Origin: Thiobacillus sp.
Lineage (GTDB): Bacteria; Pseudomonadota; Gammaproteobacteria; Burkholderiales; Thiobacillaceae
NCBI GenBank assembly: GCA_018263115.1
Contig: JADFDC010000022.1
Location: forward strand, 1-37,907
Length of the DNA stretch: 37,907 nt
Direction: 5' to 3'
Shown piece after piece: positions 9,142 to 18,200 of the stretch. Position numbers and translations under genes: made by a program. The notes beneath the pieces are model-generated. The model was not told the origin of the DNA. It was given only the letters and a program-made list of their open reading frames with translations, and searched no databases. How positions within the stretch are numbered: the stretch's first letter is position 1; every line of letters begins with the position of its first letter.

Positions 9142-10065
9142 GTGACACAAGTCGCATTGCTGTCCCATCCGGTCTGTACTCGGCACGACATGGGGCCATG
9201 GCATCCCGAGCAGCCCCAACGCTTCGCCGCCATCGACAAGGTACTCGAAGAATCTGGATTGATCACTGACCTGATCCGGGTCAAGGCGCCAGAAGGCTAC
9301 CGCGATGAACTGGAACGCGTGCATCCTGCCGCTTATCTTGATGGCCTGATCAGCGCCCTTCCGCAAAGCGGCGTCAACTGGCTGGGCCCGGATACCGGTC
9401 TGTGTCCGGATAGCTGGGAAGCCGCGCTGCATGCCGCCGGCGCGGGTGTGCAGGCGGTAGAGGATATTCTGGCGGGCAAATACAAGCGGGCTTTCTGCAA
9501 TGTGCGGCCGCCGGGCCACCATGCCGAGTCTGTGCGTGCCATGGGATTCTGCCTCATCAACAATGTGGCCATTGCGGCACGCCATGCGCTTTCCCAGCCC
9601 GGCATCAGCCGGGTTGCCATCGTCGATTTCGATGTACACCATGGTAACGGCACGGAGCAGATATTTCATGGAGACAAGCGCGCGTTGCTGGTTTCAAGCT
9701 TCCAGCATCCGCTGTATCCGTATTGTGGTACGCAGGCGCACGCGGGCTATGTACCGCTTCCCTTGCCAGCCGGAACTGCGGGCGCGGGATTCCGGCAGGC
9801 CTGGGAAAAATCGGGACTGACCGCAGTCGAGGCTTTCGCGCCGGATTTCGTCTTTTTTTCCGCAGGATTCGATGGTCATCGGGATGACCCGCTTGCCGGG
9901 CTCAATCTGCTCGAAGAAGATTACGCATGGCTGACCGATGAAGTTTGCCGGCTTGCGGCGAAATCAGCTCAGGGGAGAGTAGTATCTTTCCTCGAAGGCG
10001 GCTACGATCTGCCCGCACTGGGCCGCAGCGTCGCAGCACATATCAGGGCATTGATGAATGATTGA
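9142..10065 (+). CDS. Histone deacetylase family protein
   Basis: This is a zinc-dependent amidohydrolase of the arginase/deacetylase fold (HDAC-like, which in bacteria includes acetylpolyamine and acetoin-utilisation type enzymes). The 307-residue product contains FCNVRPPGHHAESVRAMGFC (catalytic His pair and Gly-Phe), VAIVDFDVHHGNGTEQIF (zinc ligands Asp and His) and FSAGFDGHRDDPLAGLNL (third ligand Asp). All catalytic positions look intact. The start is GTG, 12 bases after the rpoS stop. The natural substrate cannot be read from sequence. The 3' end overlaps the following HAD gene by 8 bases, so it is probably transcribed with rpoS or from a promoter inside it. Confidence 0.9.
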   Translation: MTQVALLSHPVCTRHDMGPWHPEQPQRFAAIDKVLEESGLITDLIRVKAPEGYRDELERVHPAAYLDGLISALPQSGVNWLGPDTGLCPDSWEAALHAAGAGVQAVEDILAGKYKRAFCNVRPPGHHAESVRAMGFCLINNVAIAARHALSQPGISRVAIVDFDVHHGNGTEQIFHGDKRALLVSSFQHPLYPYCGTQAHAGYVPLPLPAGTAGAGFRQAWEKSGLTAVEAFAPDFVFFSAGFDGHRDDPLAGLNLLEEDYAWLTDEVCRLAAKSAQGRVVSFLEGGYDLPALGRSVAAHIRALMND

Positions 10066-10729
10066 CTGGAAAGAAATCCAAACCGTTTTTCTGGACATGG
10101 ATGGCACTCTCCTTGACCTGCATTACGACAACCATTTCTGGCGCGAGCATGTGCCAATGCGCTTCGCGGAAAAACACAGACTCAGCTTCGACGAAGCCCG
10201 GCAGGAGCTGACTGGCCGCTATCATCATCGCGCCGGATCGCTGGACTGGTACTGCGTCGATTTCTGGAGCCGCGAGCTGGAACTCGACATCGCCGAACTG
10301 AAAGAGGAAGTCGCCCACCTCATCGCCATCCATCCCGATGTGCCAGAATTCCTCCAAGCCGCGCGTGCCTCGGGACGCCGGGTGGTGCTGGTCACCAACG
10401 CCCATCGCAAAAGTCTTGACCTGAAAATGCGCATCACAGGGCTGGAACGCTACTTCGACGCCCTGCACACCTCGCACGACATTGGACTGCCCAAGGAAAA
10501 CCCTGCCTTCTGGATTGGGCTGCAGGACCGCGAACCTTTCAATCCTGATGAGACATTACTCGTCGACGACAGCCTGCCCGTGCTGCGCAGCGCCCAAGCC
10601 TACGGCATAGCCCATCTGCTTGCCGTGCGTTTTCCGGATACCAAACAGCCGGAGAAGGATCCGGAGGAATTTCCGGCAATTCACACCTTCGGGGATATGA
10701 TGGTTGGACTGGTGAGCAATCAGGTCTAA
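10058..10729 (+). CDS. yrfG: HAD-family nucleotidase, YrfG-like
   Basis: This is a predicted cytoplasmic phosphatase of the haloacid dehalogenase superfamily. The 223-residue product has motif I FLDMDGTLLDL (nucleophile and acid Asp), a helical cap, motif II VVLVTNAH, the Lys of motif III in LPKENPAF, and motif IV LLVDDSLPVL. Overall pattern and length match E. coli YrfG (GMP/IMP nucleotidase NudK-cluster type), which is the basis for the symbol. Substrate preference is inferred from the family. It overlaps the deacetylase gene by 8 bases, and its stop codon overlaps the stop of the convergent DUF498 gene. Confidence 0.82.
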   Translation: MIDWKEIQTVFLDMDGTLLDLHYDNHFWREHVPMRFAEKHRLSFDEARQELTGRYHHRAGSLDWYCVDFWSRELELDIAELKEEVAHLIAIHPDVPEFLQAARASGRRVVLVTNAHRKSLDLKMRITGLERYFDALHTSHDIGLPKENPAFWIGLQDREPFNPDETLLVDDSLPVLRSAQAYGIAHLLAVRFPDTKQPEKDPEEFPAIHTFGDMMVGLVSNQV

Positions 10730-11097
10730 GCCAGAATCACCGCCATAACATTCCGGCCTTCACCCGCCAGAATGTTGTAGGTCCTGCAGGCCGCGCCAGT
10801 GTCCATCACTTCCAGGCCGATGCGGGCGTCGATCAGGGGCCGGGTGAGGTGGGGATGGGGGAAACGCAGTTTCGATCCTGTTCCCAGCAGCACGATTTCC
10901 GAACCCAGGCTGGCCAGGTGGCTGAAGTGGCTTTCTTCCAGCCGCTCAAACGACACCGAGATGAAGGTTTCCCTGTCCAGTTGGGTGGGTGTCAGGATCA
11001 GGCCGAATGACAGGCGCTCGCCGTTGACCATCACGTGGTCGGTTTCATAGCCGGTGAAGTAGTAGCGTCCGTCGGGGCCGCTCAAATGCAGTTTCAT
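10726..11097 (-). CDS. Mth938-like (DUF498) domain protein
   Basis: This small soluble protein of 123 residues consists of a single Mth938/DUF498 domain. It starts MKLHLSGPDGRYYFTGY and contains the characteristic segments VNGERLSFGLILTP, GSEIVLLGTGSKLRFP and the end YNILAGEGRNVMAVILA. Bacterial members are widely conserved in betaproteobacteria and often sit near respiratory-chain genes, but no biochemical activity is established. Related eukaryotic proteins (NDUFAF3) help assemble complex I. No partner gene is seen here. It faces the HAD gene with shared stop bases and diverges from the alaA-like gene. Confidence 0.8.
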   Translation of the reverse strand: MKLHLSGPDGRYYFTGYETDHVMVNGERLSFGLILTPTQLDRETFISVSFERLEESHFSHLASLGSEIVLLGTGSKLRFPHPHLTRPLIDARIGLEVMDTGAACRTYNILAGEGRNVMAVILA

Positions 11098-11122
11098 ACG
11101 GGATTTCCGGTTGCCGCCGGGT

Positions 11123-11151
11123 TTGCCCGGGCTGGGCGGCTCAAGTAGAAT
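11123..11151 (+). promoter_or_regulatory. Candidate sigma-70 promoter for alaA-hom-thrC
   Basis: TTGCCC (11123-11128) and TAGAAT (11146-11151) are separated by exactly 17 bases, matching the consensus boxes at 4 and 5 positions. The predicted start would leave a leader of about 38 bases before the GTG at 11197. It lies in the divergent gap with the DUF498 gene. Confidence 0.5.
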
Positions 11152-11196
11152 GACACGCTTTAAGCCCCAGATTCTAGGGCAATTTCAGGAATTCGA

Positions 11197-12432
11197 GTGA
11201 GCTCCGCCCCAACCTTAAAACCCGTCAAAAAATCCGGCAAGCTGGAAAGCGTGTGTTACGACATCCGCGGCCCGGTGATGGCGCGCGCGCGCCAGATGGA
11301 AGAGGACGGCCAGCGCATCATCAAGCTGAACATCGGCAATCCGGCGCCGTTCGGCTTCGAAGCGCCGGAGGAGATTGTCCAGGACGTGATCCGAAACATG
11401 CACAACGCCTCGGGCTACAGCGAGTCCAAGGGGCTGTTCGCCGCGCGCAAGGCAGTGATGCATTACACGCAGGAAAAGGGCATCAAGGGCGTGGATGTAG
11501 ATGACATCATCATCGGCAATGGCGTGTCCGAGCTGATCGTGATGTCGATGCAGGCGCTGCTAAACAACGGCGATGAGGTGCTGGTGCCGGCGCCGGATTA
11601 TCCCTTGTGGACCGCGGCGGTCAGCCTGGGTGGCGGCACGCCGCGCCATTACATCTGCGACGAGGGAGCTGGATGGCTGCCGGACATCGCCGACATCAAG
11701 GCCAAAATCACGCCGAACACGCGGGCGATCGTGATCATCAACCCCAACAACCCGACCGGTGCGCTGTACCCGGATGATCTGCTGAAGGAAATTCTTGAAC
11801 TGGCGCGCCAGCATCAGCTCATCATTTGCGCCGACGAGATTTACGACAAGGTGTTGTATGACGGCACCAGCCACACCTCGATTGCCGCGCTGTCGGAAGA
11901 TGTGCTCACCATCACCTTCAATGGCCTGTCGAAAAATTACCGTGCCTGCGGCTATCGCGCGGGCTGGCTGGTTATTTCCGGCGACAGGGAACATGCGCGC
12001 GATTACATCGAAGGCCTGAACATTCTGGCGTCGATGCGGTTGTGTTCGAACGTGCCGGGGCAGTTTGGCATTCAGACCGCGCTGGGCGGATATCAGAGCA
12101 TCAACGACCTGGTTGCGCCCGGAGGACGGCTGACACGGCAGCGGGATATTGCCTGGGAATTGTTGACGCAGATACCCGGTGTGTCCTGCGTCAAGCCGCA
12201 AGCGGCCATGTATCTGTTTCCGAAGCTGGATCCGAAAATATATCCCGTCCGCAATGACCAGCAGTTCATTCTGGAAATGCTGGAGCAGGAGCGGGTACTG
12301 GTCGTGCAGGGTACCGGCTTCAACTGGCCGCATCCGGATCACATCCGGGTCGTGTTCCTGCCGCACGAAGAGGATTTGCGCGAAGCAATCGGTCGAGTTG
12401 GCCGTTTCCTCGAACGCAAGCGTCACAAATAA
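11197..12432 (+). CDS. alaA: AlaA-like pyridoxal-phosphate aminotransferase
   Basis: This is a fold-type I aminotransferase that most likely makes alanine from pyruvate and glutamate. The 411-residue product has LNIGNPAPFGFEAPEEI, the substrate and cofactor segments APDYPLWTAAVSLGGG and VIINPNNPTGALYPDDLL, the aspartate that holds the pyridine nitrogen in ADEIYDKVLYDG, and the Schiff-base lysine in NGLSKNYRACGYRAGW. These are the AlaA/YfbQ-type motifs. The start is GTG at 11197 with AGGA six bases away. It precedes hom and thrC by a short gap, a gene order typical of betaproteobacteria. Supplying an amino donor or co-regulating with Asp-family amino acids is a guess. Confidence 0.9.
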   Translation: MSSAPTLKPVKKSGKLESVCYDIRGPVMARARQMEEDGQRIIKLNIGNPAPFGFEAPEEIVQDVIRNMHNASGYSESKGLFAARKAVMHYTQEKGIKGVDVDDIIIGNGVSELIVMSMQALLNNGDEVLVPAPDYPLWTAAVSLGGGTPRHYICDEGAGWLPDIADIKAKITPNTRAIVIINPNNPTGALYPDDLLKEILELARQHQLIICADEIYDKVLYDGTSHTSIAALSEDVLTITFNGLSKNYRACGYRAGWLVISGDREHARDYIEGLNILASMRLCSNVPGQFGIQTALGGYQSINDLVAPGGRLTRQRDIAWELLTQIPGVSCVKPQAAMYLFPKLDPKIYPVRNDQQFILEMLEQERVLVVQGTGFNWPHPDHIRVVFLPHEEDLREAIGRVGRFLERKRHK

Positions 12433-12452
12433 TTTCTTTTTTTTCTGAAGCC

Positions 12453-13769
12453 ATGAAACCAATCAAAGTAGGTCTGCTGGGTCTGGGCACCGTGGGCGGT
12501 GGAACATTGACGGTGCTGCGCCGCAACCAGCAGGAAATCACCCGCCGCGCGGGACGCGAAATCCATGTCGTGATGGCGGCGGTGCGCGATCTGAAAAAAG
12601 CCCGGAAGCTGGCGGGCGAAGACTTGAAACTGACCACCAATCCATTCGATGTGGTCGACAATCCAGAGATTGATATAGTCGTTGAGCTGATTGGCGGACT
12701 TTCGCCAGCCAGGGAACTGGTGATGCTGGCCATCGAAAAGGGCAAGCATGTCGTCACCGCCAACAAGCATCTGATCGCCAAGCATGGCAACGAGATTTTT
12801 GCCGCAGCGCAGGTCAAGGGTGTGATGGTGGCGTTTGAGGCCGCGGTAGCGGGCGGCATTCCCATCATCAAGGCAATCCGCGAGGGCCTGACTGCCAATC
12901 GCATCGAATGGGTCGCCGGCATCATCAATGGCACCACCAATTTCATTCTCAGCGAAATGCGCGAGAAGGGATTGGGCTTCGATACCGTGCTGGCCGAAGC
13001 GCAGCGGCTGGGTTATGCGGAAGCCGATCCGACCTTCGACGTTGAAGGCATCGATGCCGCGCACAAGCTGACCATTCTTTCCGCCATTGCTTTTGGCATT
13101 CCCATGCAGTTCGACAAGGCTTACACCGAAGGCATCACCAAACTGACCGGCGATGATGTGAAATATGCCGAGCAGCTCGGTTATCGCATCAAGCTGCTGG
13201 GCATTACCCGGCGCCGAGAAAAGGGAATCGAGTTGCGCGTGCACCCCACGTTGATTCCGGAAAAGCGCCTGATCGCCAATGTGAATGGTGCCATGAATGC
13301 GGTGCTGGTGAAAGGCGACGCAGTCGGTCCGACACTGTATTACGGCGCAGGCGCGGGTTCCGAACCGACGGCTTCAGCCGTGGTGGCGGACCTGGTGGAT
13401 GTGACCCGTCTTGCCACCGCCGACCCGCACCAGCGTGTGCCGCATCTTGCCTTCCAGCCGGATGCCTTGAAAGCCGACTTGCCCATTTTGCCGATGGAAG
13501 AAGTGGAGACGTCTTATTACCTGCGCATGCGCGTGGCTGACGAAACCGGCGTGCTGGCGGATATTACGAGAATTCTTGCCGACGCCGGCATTTCGATCGA
13601 TGCGCTGATGCAACGCGAGCCGGAAGAAGGCGAAGCCAGCACCGACCTGATTCTTCTGACGCATGAGACGGTCGAGAAGAACATGAATACCGCCATTGCC
13701 AGAATCGAGGGGCTGGCTTCGGTTCAGGGCAAGGTTACGCGCATCCGGCTGGAGACGCTGGGTAAATGA
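12453..13769 (+). CDS. hom: Homoserine dehydrogenase
   Basis: This enzyme reduces aspartate semialdehyde to homoserine with NAD(P)H, the branch-point step to threonine and methionine. The 438-residue product has an N-terminal Rossmann motif VGLLGLGTVGGGTL, the catalytic-domain segments VTANKHLIAKHG and GIINGTTNFILSEM, EADPTFDVEGIDAAHKL, and a C-terminal ACT domain from about 350 (LRMRVADETGVLADITRIL), which is the expected site of threonine feedback. No aspartokinase domain is fused, unlike E. coli ThrA or MetL. Its stop overlaps the thrC start by 4 nt (ATGA). Confidence 0.96.
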   Translation: MKPIKVGLLGLGTVGGGTLTVLRRNQQEITRRAGREIHVVMAAVRDLKKARKLAGEDLKLTTNPFDVVDNPEIDIVVELIGGLSPARELVMLAIEKGKHVVTANKHLIAKHGNEIFAAAQVKGVMVAFEAAVAGGIPIIKAIREGLTANRIEWVAGIINGTTNFILSEMREKGLGFDTVLAEAQRLGYAEADPTFDVEGIDAAHKLTILSAIAFGIPMQFDKAYTEGITKLTGDDVKYAEQLGYRIKLLGITRRREKGIELRVHPTLIPEKRLIANVNGAMNAVLVKGDAVGPTLYYGAGAGSEPTASAVVADLVDVTRLATADPHQRVPHLAFQPDALKADLPILPMEEVETSYYLRMRVADETGVLADITRILADAGISIDALMQREPEEGEASTDLILLTHETVEKNMNTAIARIEGLASVQGKVTRIRLETLGK

Positions 13770-15199
13770 AATACATCAGTACCCGCGGCCAATCCACCAA
13801 AGCCGGTTTCACCGATATCCTTCTTGGTGGTCTCGCGCCGGACGGCGGCTTGTATTTGCCGGAATCCTACCCGCATTTCAGCGATGCCGAACTGACGGTA
13901 ATGCGCGGCATGAGTTACCGCGAGCTCGCTTTCGCCATACTTTCCTGCTATGTCGATGACATCCCCGCTGACGACCTGAAGCGTCTCATCGACAAGACCT
14001 ATACCGCTCAGAACTATCACTTTGTCCGCGAAGGGCAGAACCCGGAAGACATTACGCCGCTGCTGACGCTGGAACCCGGCCTGCATCTGCTGTCACTGTC
14101 CAATGGTCCGACGCTCGCATTCAAGGACATGGCCATGCAGTTGCTGGGCAACCTGTTTGAATACGAGCTGGCACGTCGCAAGGAAAGCATCAACATCGTT
14201 GGCGCGACCTCGGGCGATACCGGCTCGGCGGCGGAGTACGCCATGTGTGGCAAGCAGGGCATCCGTGTGTTCATGCTCTCGCCCGTGGAGGGCATGACGC
14301 CTTTCCAGCAGGCGCAGATGTACAGCCTGCATGACCCCAACATTTACAACATTGCCGTCAAGGGCGTGTTCGACGATTGCCAGGACATGGTCAAGGCTGT
14401 TTCCAACGACGCTGCCTTCAAGGCCAGATATAAAATTGGCGCGGTCAATTCGATCAACTGGGCGCGGGTGCTGGCGCAGATTGTTTACTACTTCAAGGCC
14501 TATTTCGCCGCGACCGATAACAATGCGCAGAAGGTCAGCTTTGCCGTGCCGTCCGGCAATTTCGGCAACATCTGCGCGGGTCACATCGCGCGCATGATGG
14601 GCCTGCCGATCGACAAGCTGATCGCAGCCACCAACGAAAACGACGTGCTGGACGAGTTTTTCAGAACCGGCGTCTACCGCCCGCGCGACGCGGCGCACAC
14701 CTACCACACCAGCAGTCCATCGATGGATATTTCCAAGGCGTCCAATTTTGAACGCTTTGCTTACGATCTGGTTGGCCGTGATGCTGCAAGGATTCGCGAC
14801 ATGTGGGCAAAGGTCGACAGGGGCGAGGCGGTGGACTTCAAGAGCCTGGGCTTGTTCGACAATGTGAAGGGTTATGGCTTTGTTTCCGGCGCCAGCAACC
14901 ATGCGTTGAGGATGCAGACCATCCGCGACACGTACGATCTGTATGGGGTTGTCATCGACACCCATACCGCCGATGGACTCAACGTAGGACTGAAATTCCG
15001 CCAGCCCGGCATTCCGCTGGTGGTGCTGGAGACCGCGCTGCCCGCAAAATTCGAGGATGCCATTCAGGAAGCCATCGGACAAAAGCCCGGGCGGCCGGCG
15101 GAACTGGCCAATCTTGAAGCCTTGCCGCGCAAGGTCGAAATCATGGCCCCGGATGTGGCCGCGCTCAAGGGCTACATCGCCAGCCAAATTGGCCAGTAG
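13766..15199 (+). CDS. thrC: Threonine synthase
   Basis: This pyridoxal-phosphate enzyme converts O-phosphohomoserine to threonine. The 477-residue product belongs to the longer proteobacterial and fungal class. It starts MKYISTRGQSTKAGFTDILL, then has ILSCYVDDIP, the cofactor lysine in GPTLAFKDMAMQLLGNLFEY, and the phosphate-binding loop GATSGDTGSAAEYAM. VPSGNFGNICAG and YHTSSPSMDISKASNFERF are also family segments. The ATG shares ATGA with the hom stop, so hom and thrC are coupled. A glycosylase-like gene starts within its last codons. Confidence 0.96.
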   Translation: MKYISTRGQSTKAGFTDILLGGLAPDGGLYLPESYPHFSDAELTVMRGMSYRELAFAILSCYVDDIPADDLKRLIDKTYTAQNYHFVREGQNPEDITPLLTLEPGLHLLSLSNGPTLAFKDMAMQLLGNLFEYELARRKESINIVGATSGDTGSAAEYAMCGKQGIRVFMLSPVEGMTPFQQAQMYSLHDPNIYNIAVKGVFDDCQDMVKAVSNDAAFKARYKIGAVNSINWARVLAQIVYYFKAYFAATDNNAQKVSFAVPSGNFGNICAGHIARMMGLPIDKLIAATNENDVLDEFFRTGVYRPRDAAHTYHTSSPSMDISKASNFERFAYDLVGRDAARIRDMWAKVDRGEAVDFKSLGLFDNVKGYGFVSGASNHALRMQTIRDTYDLYGVVIDTHTADGLNVGLKFRQPGIPLVVLETALPAKFEDAIQEAIGQKPGRPAELANLEALPRKVEIMAPDVAALKGYIASQIGQ

Positions 15200-15788
15200 G
15201 AAATTCGAGGCCCTGCTTTTGGAAGTCCGTGCCTGCCGGATCTGCGCGGACAAGCTGGCACACGAACCACGCCCCATACTGCGGGCATCGCCCACTGCGA
15301 AAATACTGATCGTTGGCCAGGCGCCGGGGCGCAAGGTGCACGAAACCGGCATTCCCTGGAACGATCCATCGGGTGACTTGCTGCGTGAATGGCTGCAATT
15401 GTCGCGCGAGCAGTTCTACGATGAATCCCGCATAGCCATCATTCCAACCGGCCTGTGCTATCCCGGCACTGAGAAGGGCAGCGATTTACCGCCTAGGCCG
15501 GAGTGCGCGCCGCACTGGCATACACGCTTGCGGGCGGCCTTGCCAGCTATTCAGCTTACCCTGCTGATTGGCCAGTATGCTCAACGCTACTATCTGGGAA
15601 ATCGCTGCAAGAAAACCCTGACGGATACCGTGGCGGCCTGGCAAGAATACCTGCCGGAATTTTTCCCCCTGCCGCATCCCAGTCCGCGCAATCGTCTTTG
15701 GCTCAAGAAAAACCCCTGGTACGAGCGGGATATTCTGCCGGTACTACGCCAAAAGACATACTCCATTTTGGAGTTGGATCAGGGATAA
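15189..15788 (+). CDS. Uracil-DNA glycosylase family protein
   Basis: This 199-residue protein belongs to the UDG superfamily that removes damaged bases from DNA. It has the entry motif VRACRICADKLAH, then ILIVGQAPGRKVHETGIPWN with the glycosylase active-site loop GQAPG, PRPECAPHWH, LTLLIGQYAQRYYLG, and the late motif LPLPHPSPRNRLWLKKNPW with the active-site His. The CxxC near the start resembles one half of the Fe-S ligands of family 4 enzymes, but whether a cluster forms is unclear. No ATG is available in frame near the conserved start. I chose TTG 15189, which overlaps the thrC end by 11 bases; this start is uncertain. Confidence 0.8.
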   Translation: MASRKFEALLLEVRACRICADKLAHEPRPILRASPTAKILIVGQAPGRKVHETGIPWNDPSGDLLREWLQLSREQFYDESRIAIIPTGLCYPGTEKGSDLPPRPECAPHWHTRLRAALPAIQLTLLIGQYAQRYYLGNRCKKTLTDTVAAWQEYLPEFFPLPHPSPRNRLWLKKNPWYERDILPVLRQKTYSILELDQG

Positions 15789-15822
15789 TTAACCAACAGA
15801 TTTTTGCAATAGATAATCATCA

Positions 15823-16431
15823 ATGAAGCTGATTTCCTCCCCGACGACGCCGTTTGGACGCAAGGTTCGCATTGTTTTGCTGGAAAAGAAAATTCCTTTT
15901 GAACTGCTTATCGATGTACCGTGGAGCGCAGATACCAAGGTGGGCAATTTCAACCCGCTGGGCAAGGTGCCCGTGCTGGTGTTGAAGGACGGCGAAACGC
16001 TTTTTGATTCGCGCGTGATCGTCGAATATCTGGAACATGTCAGTCCGGTCGGACAGCTGATTCCTTCCGACGCGGGTTCCCGCATTGAAACCCGCAAAAT
16101 CGAGGCGTTGGCCGACGGCATTACCGATGCAGCCGCGCTCATTTTTCTTGAATACAAACGGCCCGAGGAACAAAGAAGCCAGGACTGGATGCTGCGCCAG
16201 CAGACCAAGGTGTTCAAGGGGCTGGAAGCGCTTTCCGAGGCATTGGGCGAACGATTGAACTTCATTGGCAACAAACTGAGCCTGGCCGACATCGCCGCCG
16301 GTTGCTGCCTCGGCTACCTGGATTTCCGTTTTCCAGACATCAAGTGGCGCGAGGCGCATCCCAATCTGTCGGCGTTCTATGGAAAAGTCAGCAGCCGGGC
16401 CAGTTTCAAGGAAACCGTACCGGCCACGTAA
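15823..16431 (+). CDS. Glutathione S-transferase family protein, YibF-like
   Basis: This 202-residue cytosolic GST-fold protein has an N-terminal thioredoxin-like domain (MKLISSPTTPFGRKVRIVLL, then NPLGKVPVLVL and the Glu-Ser-like site LFDSRVIVEYLE) and an all-helical C-terminal domain (about 85-200, LSLADIAAGCCLGYLDFR). The SPTTPFGRKVR start with Ser and no catalytic Cys-Pro pattern resembles the E. coli YibF group, for which glutathione binding is known but the physiological substrate is not. It stands alone between the UDG gene and msrA; the neighbouring methionine sulfoxide reductase suggests, without proving, an oxidative-stress role. Confidence 0.8.
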   Translation: MKLISSPTTPFGRKVRIVLLEKKIPFELLIDVPWSADTKVGNFNPLGKVPVLVLKDGETLFDSRVIVEYLEHVSPVGQLIPSDAGSRIETRKIEALADGITDAAALIFLEYKRPEEQRSQDWMLRQQTKVFKGLEALSEALGERLNFIGNKLSLADIAAGCCLGYLDFRFPDIKWREAHPNLSAFYGKVSSRASFKETVPAT

Positions 16432-16476
16432 GGGTTTCAGGCTGTTTGCGACTGAAGCTTATTTCAGGAGAACACA

Positions 16477-17019
16477 ATGCCCCTGCCGCCCAAACTCGAA
16501 ACCGCCACGCTCGCCGGAGGCTGCTTCTGGTGCATGGAAGCCGTTTTCACGCGGTTGAAAGGCGTCGACAAAGTGGTGTCCGGCTACATGGGCGGGCACC
16601 TGCCCAATCCCGATTACAACTCTGTGTGCATGGGCAACACGGGCCATGCGGAAGTGGTGCAGGTTACATTCGATCCGGCGGTAATCAGTTTTGACAACCT
16701 GCTGGAAGTGTTTTTCGCCATCCACGATCCAACCACGCTCAATCGGCAGGGCAACGACAGGGGTACGCAGTACCGGTCGGCTATTTTCTACCATACGCCA
16801 GAACAGAAGCTGGCAGCCGAGAAGGCAATAACTAACGAGAAATCACATTGGCCCGATCCGGTGGTGACTGAACTTGCAGAAGCGCAGACTTTCTATGCAG
16901 CAGAAAATTATCACCAGGACTACTACGCCAACAATCCCTATCAACCTTATTGCCAGTTTGTTGTGGCGCCCAAGGTTAGAAAGGCGCTGGAGAAATTTGG
17001 TGAGCAGATGCAGGGTTAA
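16477..17019 (+). CDS. msrA: Peptide-methionine (S)-S-oxide reductase
   Basis: MsrA repairs methionine-S-sulfoxide in proteins. The 180-residue product carries the catalytic motif LAGGCFWCMEAVF, with the reactive cysteine first in the GCFWC pentapeptide. It also has VSGYMGGHLPNPDYNSVCMG, GHAEVVQVTFDP and FFAIHDPTTLNRQGNDRGTQ, all MsrA signatures. No MsrB domain is attached. AGGAG lies about 8 bases before the ATG. There is no signal peptide, so it acts in the cytoplasm. Its TAA overlaps the stop of the convergent hydrolase gene, leaving no room for a terminator between them. Confidence 0.96.
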   Translation: MPLPPKLETATLAGGCFWCMEAVFTRLKGVDKVVSGYMGGHLPNPDYNSVCMGNTGHAEVVQVTFDPAVISFDNLLEVFFAIHDPTTLNRQGNDRGTQYRSAIFYHTPEQKLAAEKAITNEKSHWPDPVVTELAEAQTFYAAENYHQDYYANNPYQPYCQFVVAPKVRKALEKFGEQMQG

Positions 17020-18044
17020 TCAAAAGCAACAGGGGTGCCATCGCGGCCAAGCCGATAGCTCTTCCACTCAGGTCCGCACAGGCCAAACCGGAACGGCCCA
17101 TCGCGGCCAGGCGCGACAAAGCGCAAATCCTGAAACCACACGCACGGCCCGCCAGGATGGTGGTCAATTCTGTATAACGCCGGCGCGCTTGCAAACCAGC
17201 GGAAGAAGTCGAATTCCGGCCGCGCCCAGATGTCACGCGCAAGTTCATCGTCTATTCCCTGTCCGAACTTGGAAACACTATGCCAGTCTGCCATTGCAAC
17301 AGGCTGGAATGCAGCCAGCGCGCGGCTGAGCCAGTTTGCATCAGCTCGCGCGGTTTGCGGCGTTTTGCCATTCAGCTTCAGATGCGCATAGTGATAGCGG
17401 TCACCCTCATGGATCAGCACGGTCCAGTTGAATGGCGCCAGGGGGCGCGGTTCGGCGTTGACCGTAAAGATTTTCCAGCCTTGCGATGCAGCGTAGGCAT
17501 GACCCGCTTCGAACGCTTCCTGCTTCCAGTAAAACTGGGTGGCAATCCACACTCCAACAGCCAGCGAGGTCAGTTGGGCTGGGCGCAGTGACGTCCTTTT
17601 CCATAGACAGGCCACAAACCCTGCAAGCAAGATCAGGGTCAACAGCGGATCGATGATGAACGTGGTACCCAGCGAATATGTATGGTTGGTCAGTGGCGCG
17701 AGAAGCTGGGTGCCATAGCCGGTGATCCAGTCACCAACGATGTGAACCAGCAATGCGACAGCGGTCAGGCCGTAAAAATCGCGCCAGCCGTCGGTAGATC
17801 TGAATACTCGCGAAAATATCCATGACAGGAGAAAGGCCCACAACGGCAGCAACAAGAGCGAATGGGTTTCTCCACGATGATGCAGAAGATAGAGTTGCGA
17901 GGAAACGGGCGCCAGCAGAATATCCAGGTCGGGCGCATTGGCCGCCAGCGCGCCGGCGATGTAGCGCGTTCTCATGGACAGCTTTTGCGCCGGGTAGAGT
18001 CGAGCGGTGATGAGTCCGGATAGGGTGTGGGTCAGATTATCCAT
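17016..18044 (-). CDS. Membrane-bound metal-dependent hydrolase, YdjM/YbcI family
   Basis: This 342-residue inner-membrane protein begins MDNLTHTLSGLITARL and contains HHRGETHSLLLLPLWAF and VHIVGDWITGYGTQLL. These are the conserved His/Asp motifs of the YdjM/YbcI (COG1988, DUF457) family of predicted metal-dependent hydrolases. About four hydrophobic segments fall in residues 60-200. The C-terminal 140 residues form a soluble tail (ending GRDGTPVAFD), which E. coli YdjM (about 196 residues) lacks. E. coli ydjM is LexA-controlled, but no clear SOS box was found here. The substrate is unknown. It converges on msrA with shared stop bases. Confidence 0.8.
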   Translation of the reverse strand: MDNLTHTLSGLITARLYPAQKLSMRTRYIAGALAANAPDLDILLAPVSSQLYLLHHRGETHSLLLLPLWAFLLSWIFSRVFRSTDGWRDFYGLTAVALLVHIVGDWITGYGTQLLAPLTNHTYSLGTTFIIDPLLTLILLAGFVACLWKRTSLRPAQLTSLAVGVWIATQFYWKQEAFEAGHAYAASQGWKIFTVNAEPRPLAPFNWTVLIHEGDRYHYAHLKLNGKTPQTARADANWLSRALAAFQPVAMADWHSVSKFGQGIDDELARDIWARPEFDFFRWFASAPALYRIDHHPGGPCVWFQDLRFVAPGRDGPFRFGLCGPEWKSYRLGRDGTPVAFD

Positions 18045-18069
18045 TTAATGTGGATTGTCGATTTGAAAC

Positions 18070-18137
18070 CAGGTTCGATGCGTTTTGTAACCTGTTTGAT
18101 TAAAAAGAATAAAAATCCTGTCATGTAGCCCGGCTAC
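18070..18137. repeat. Two small inverted repeats upstream of olsB-like gene
   Basis: CAGGTT (18070-18075) matches AACCTG (18089-18094), and GTAGCC (18125-18130) matches GGCTAC (18132-18137). They lie in the 156-base divergent gap between the hydrolase and the OlsB-like gene and might be operator or hairpin elements. There is no supporting evidence beyond symmetry. Confidence 0.3.
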
Positions 18138-18200
18138 GATTTTGCTGAAACTCGGTTACCCAATCATAGTCTACTGGAAAGTTCCACTCGTTCAATATCT

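Noticed and set aside
14093-15352. A 419-residue minus-strand open frame opposite thrC
   Set aside because: It is a shadow of thrC with no motif and no ribosome site of note; thrC is clearly genuine.
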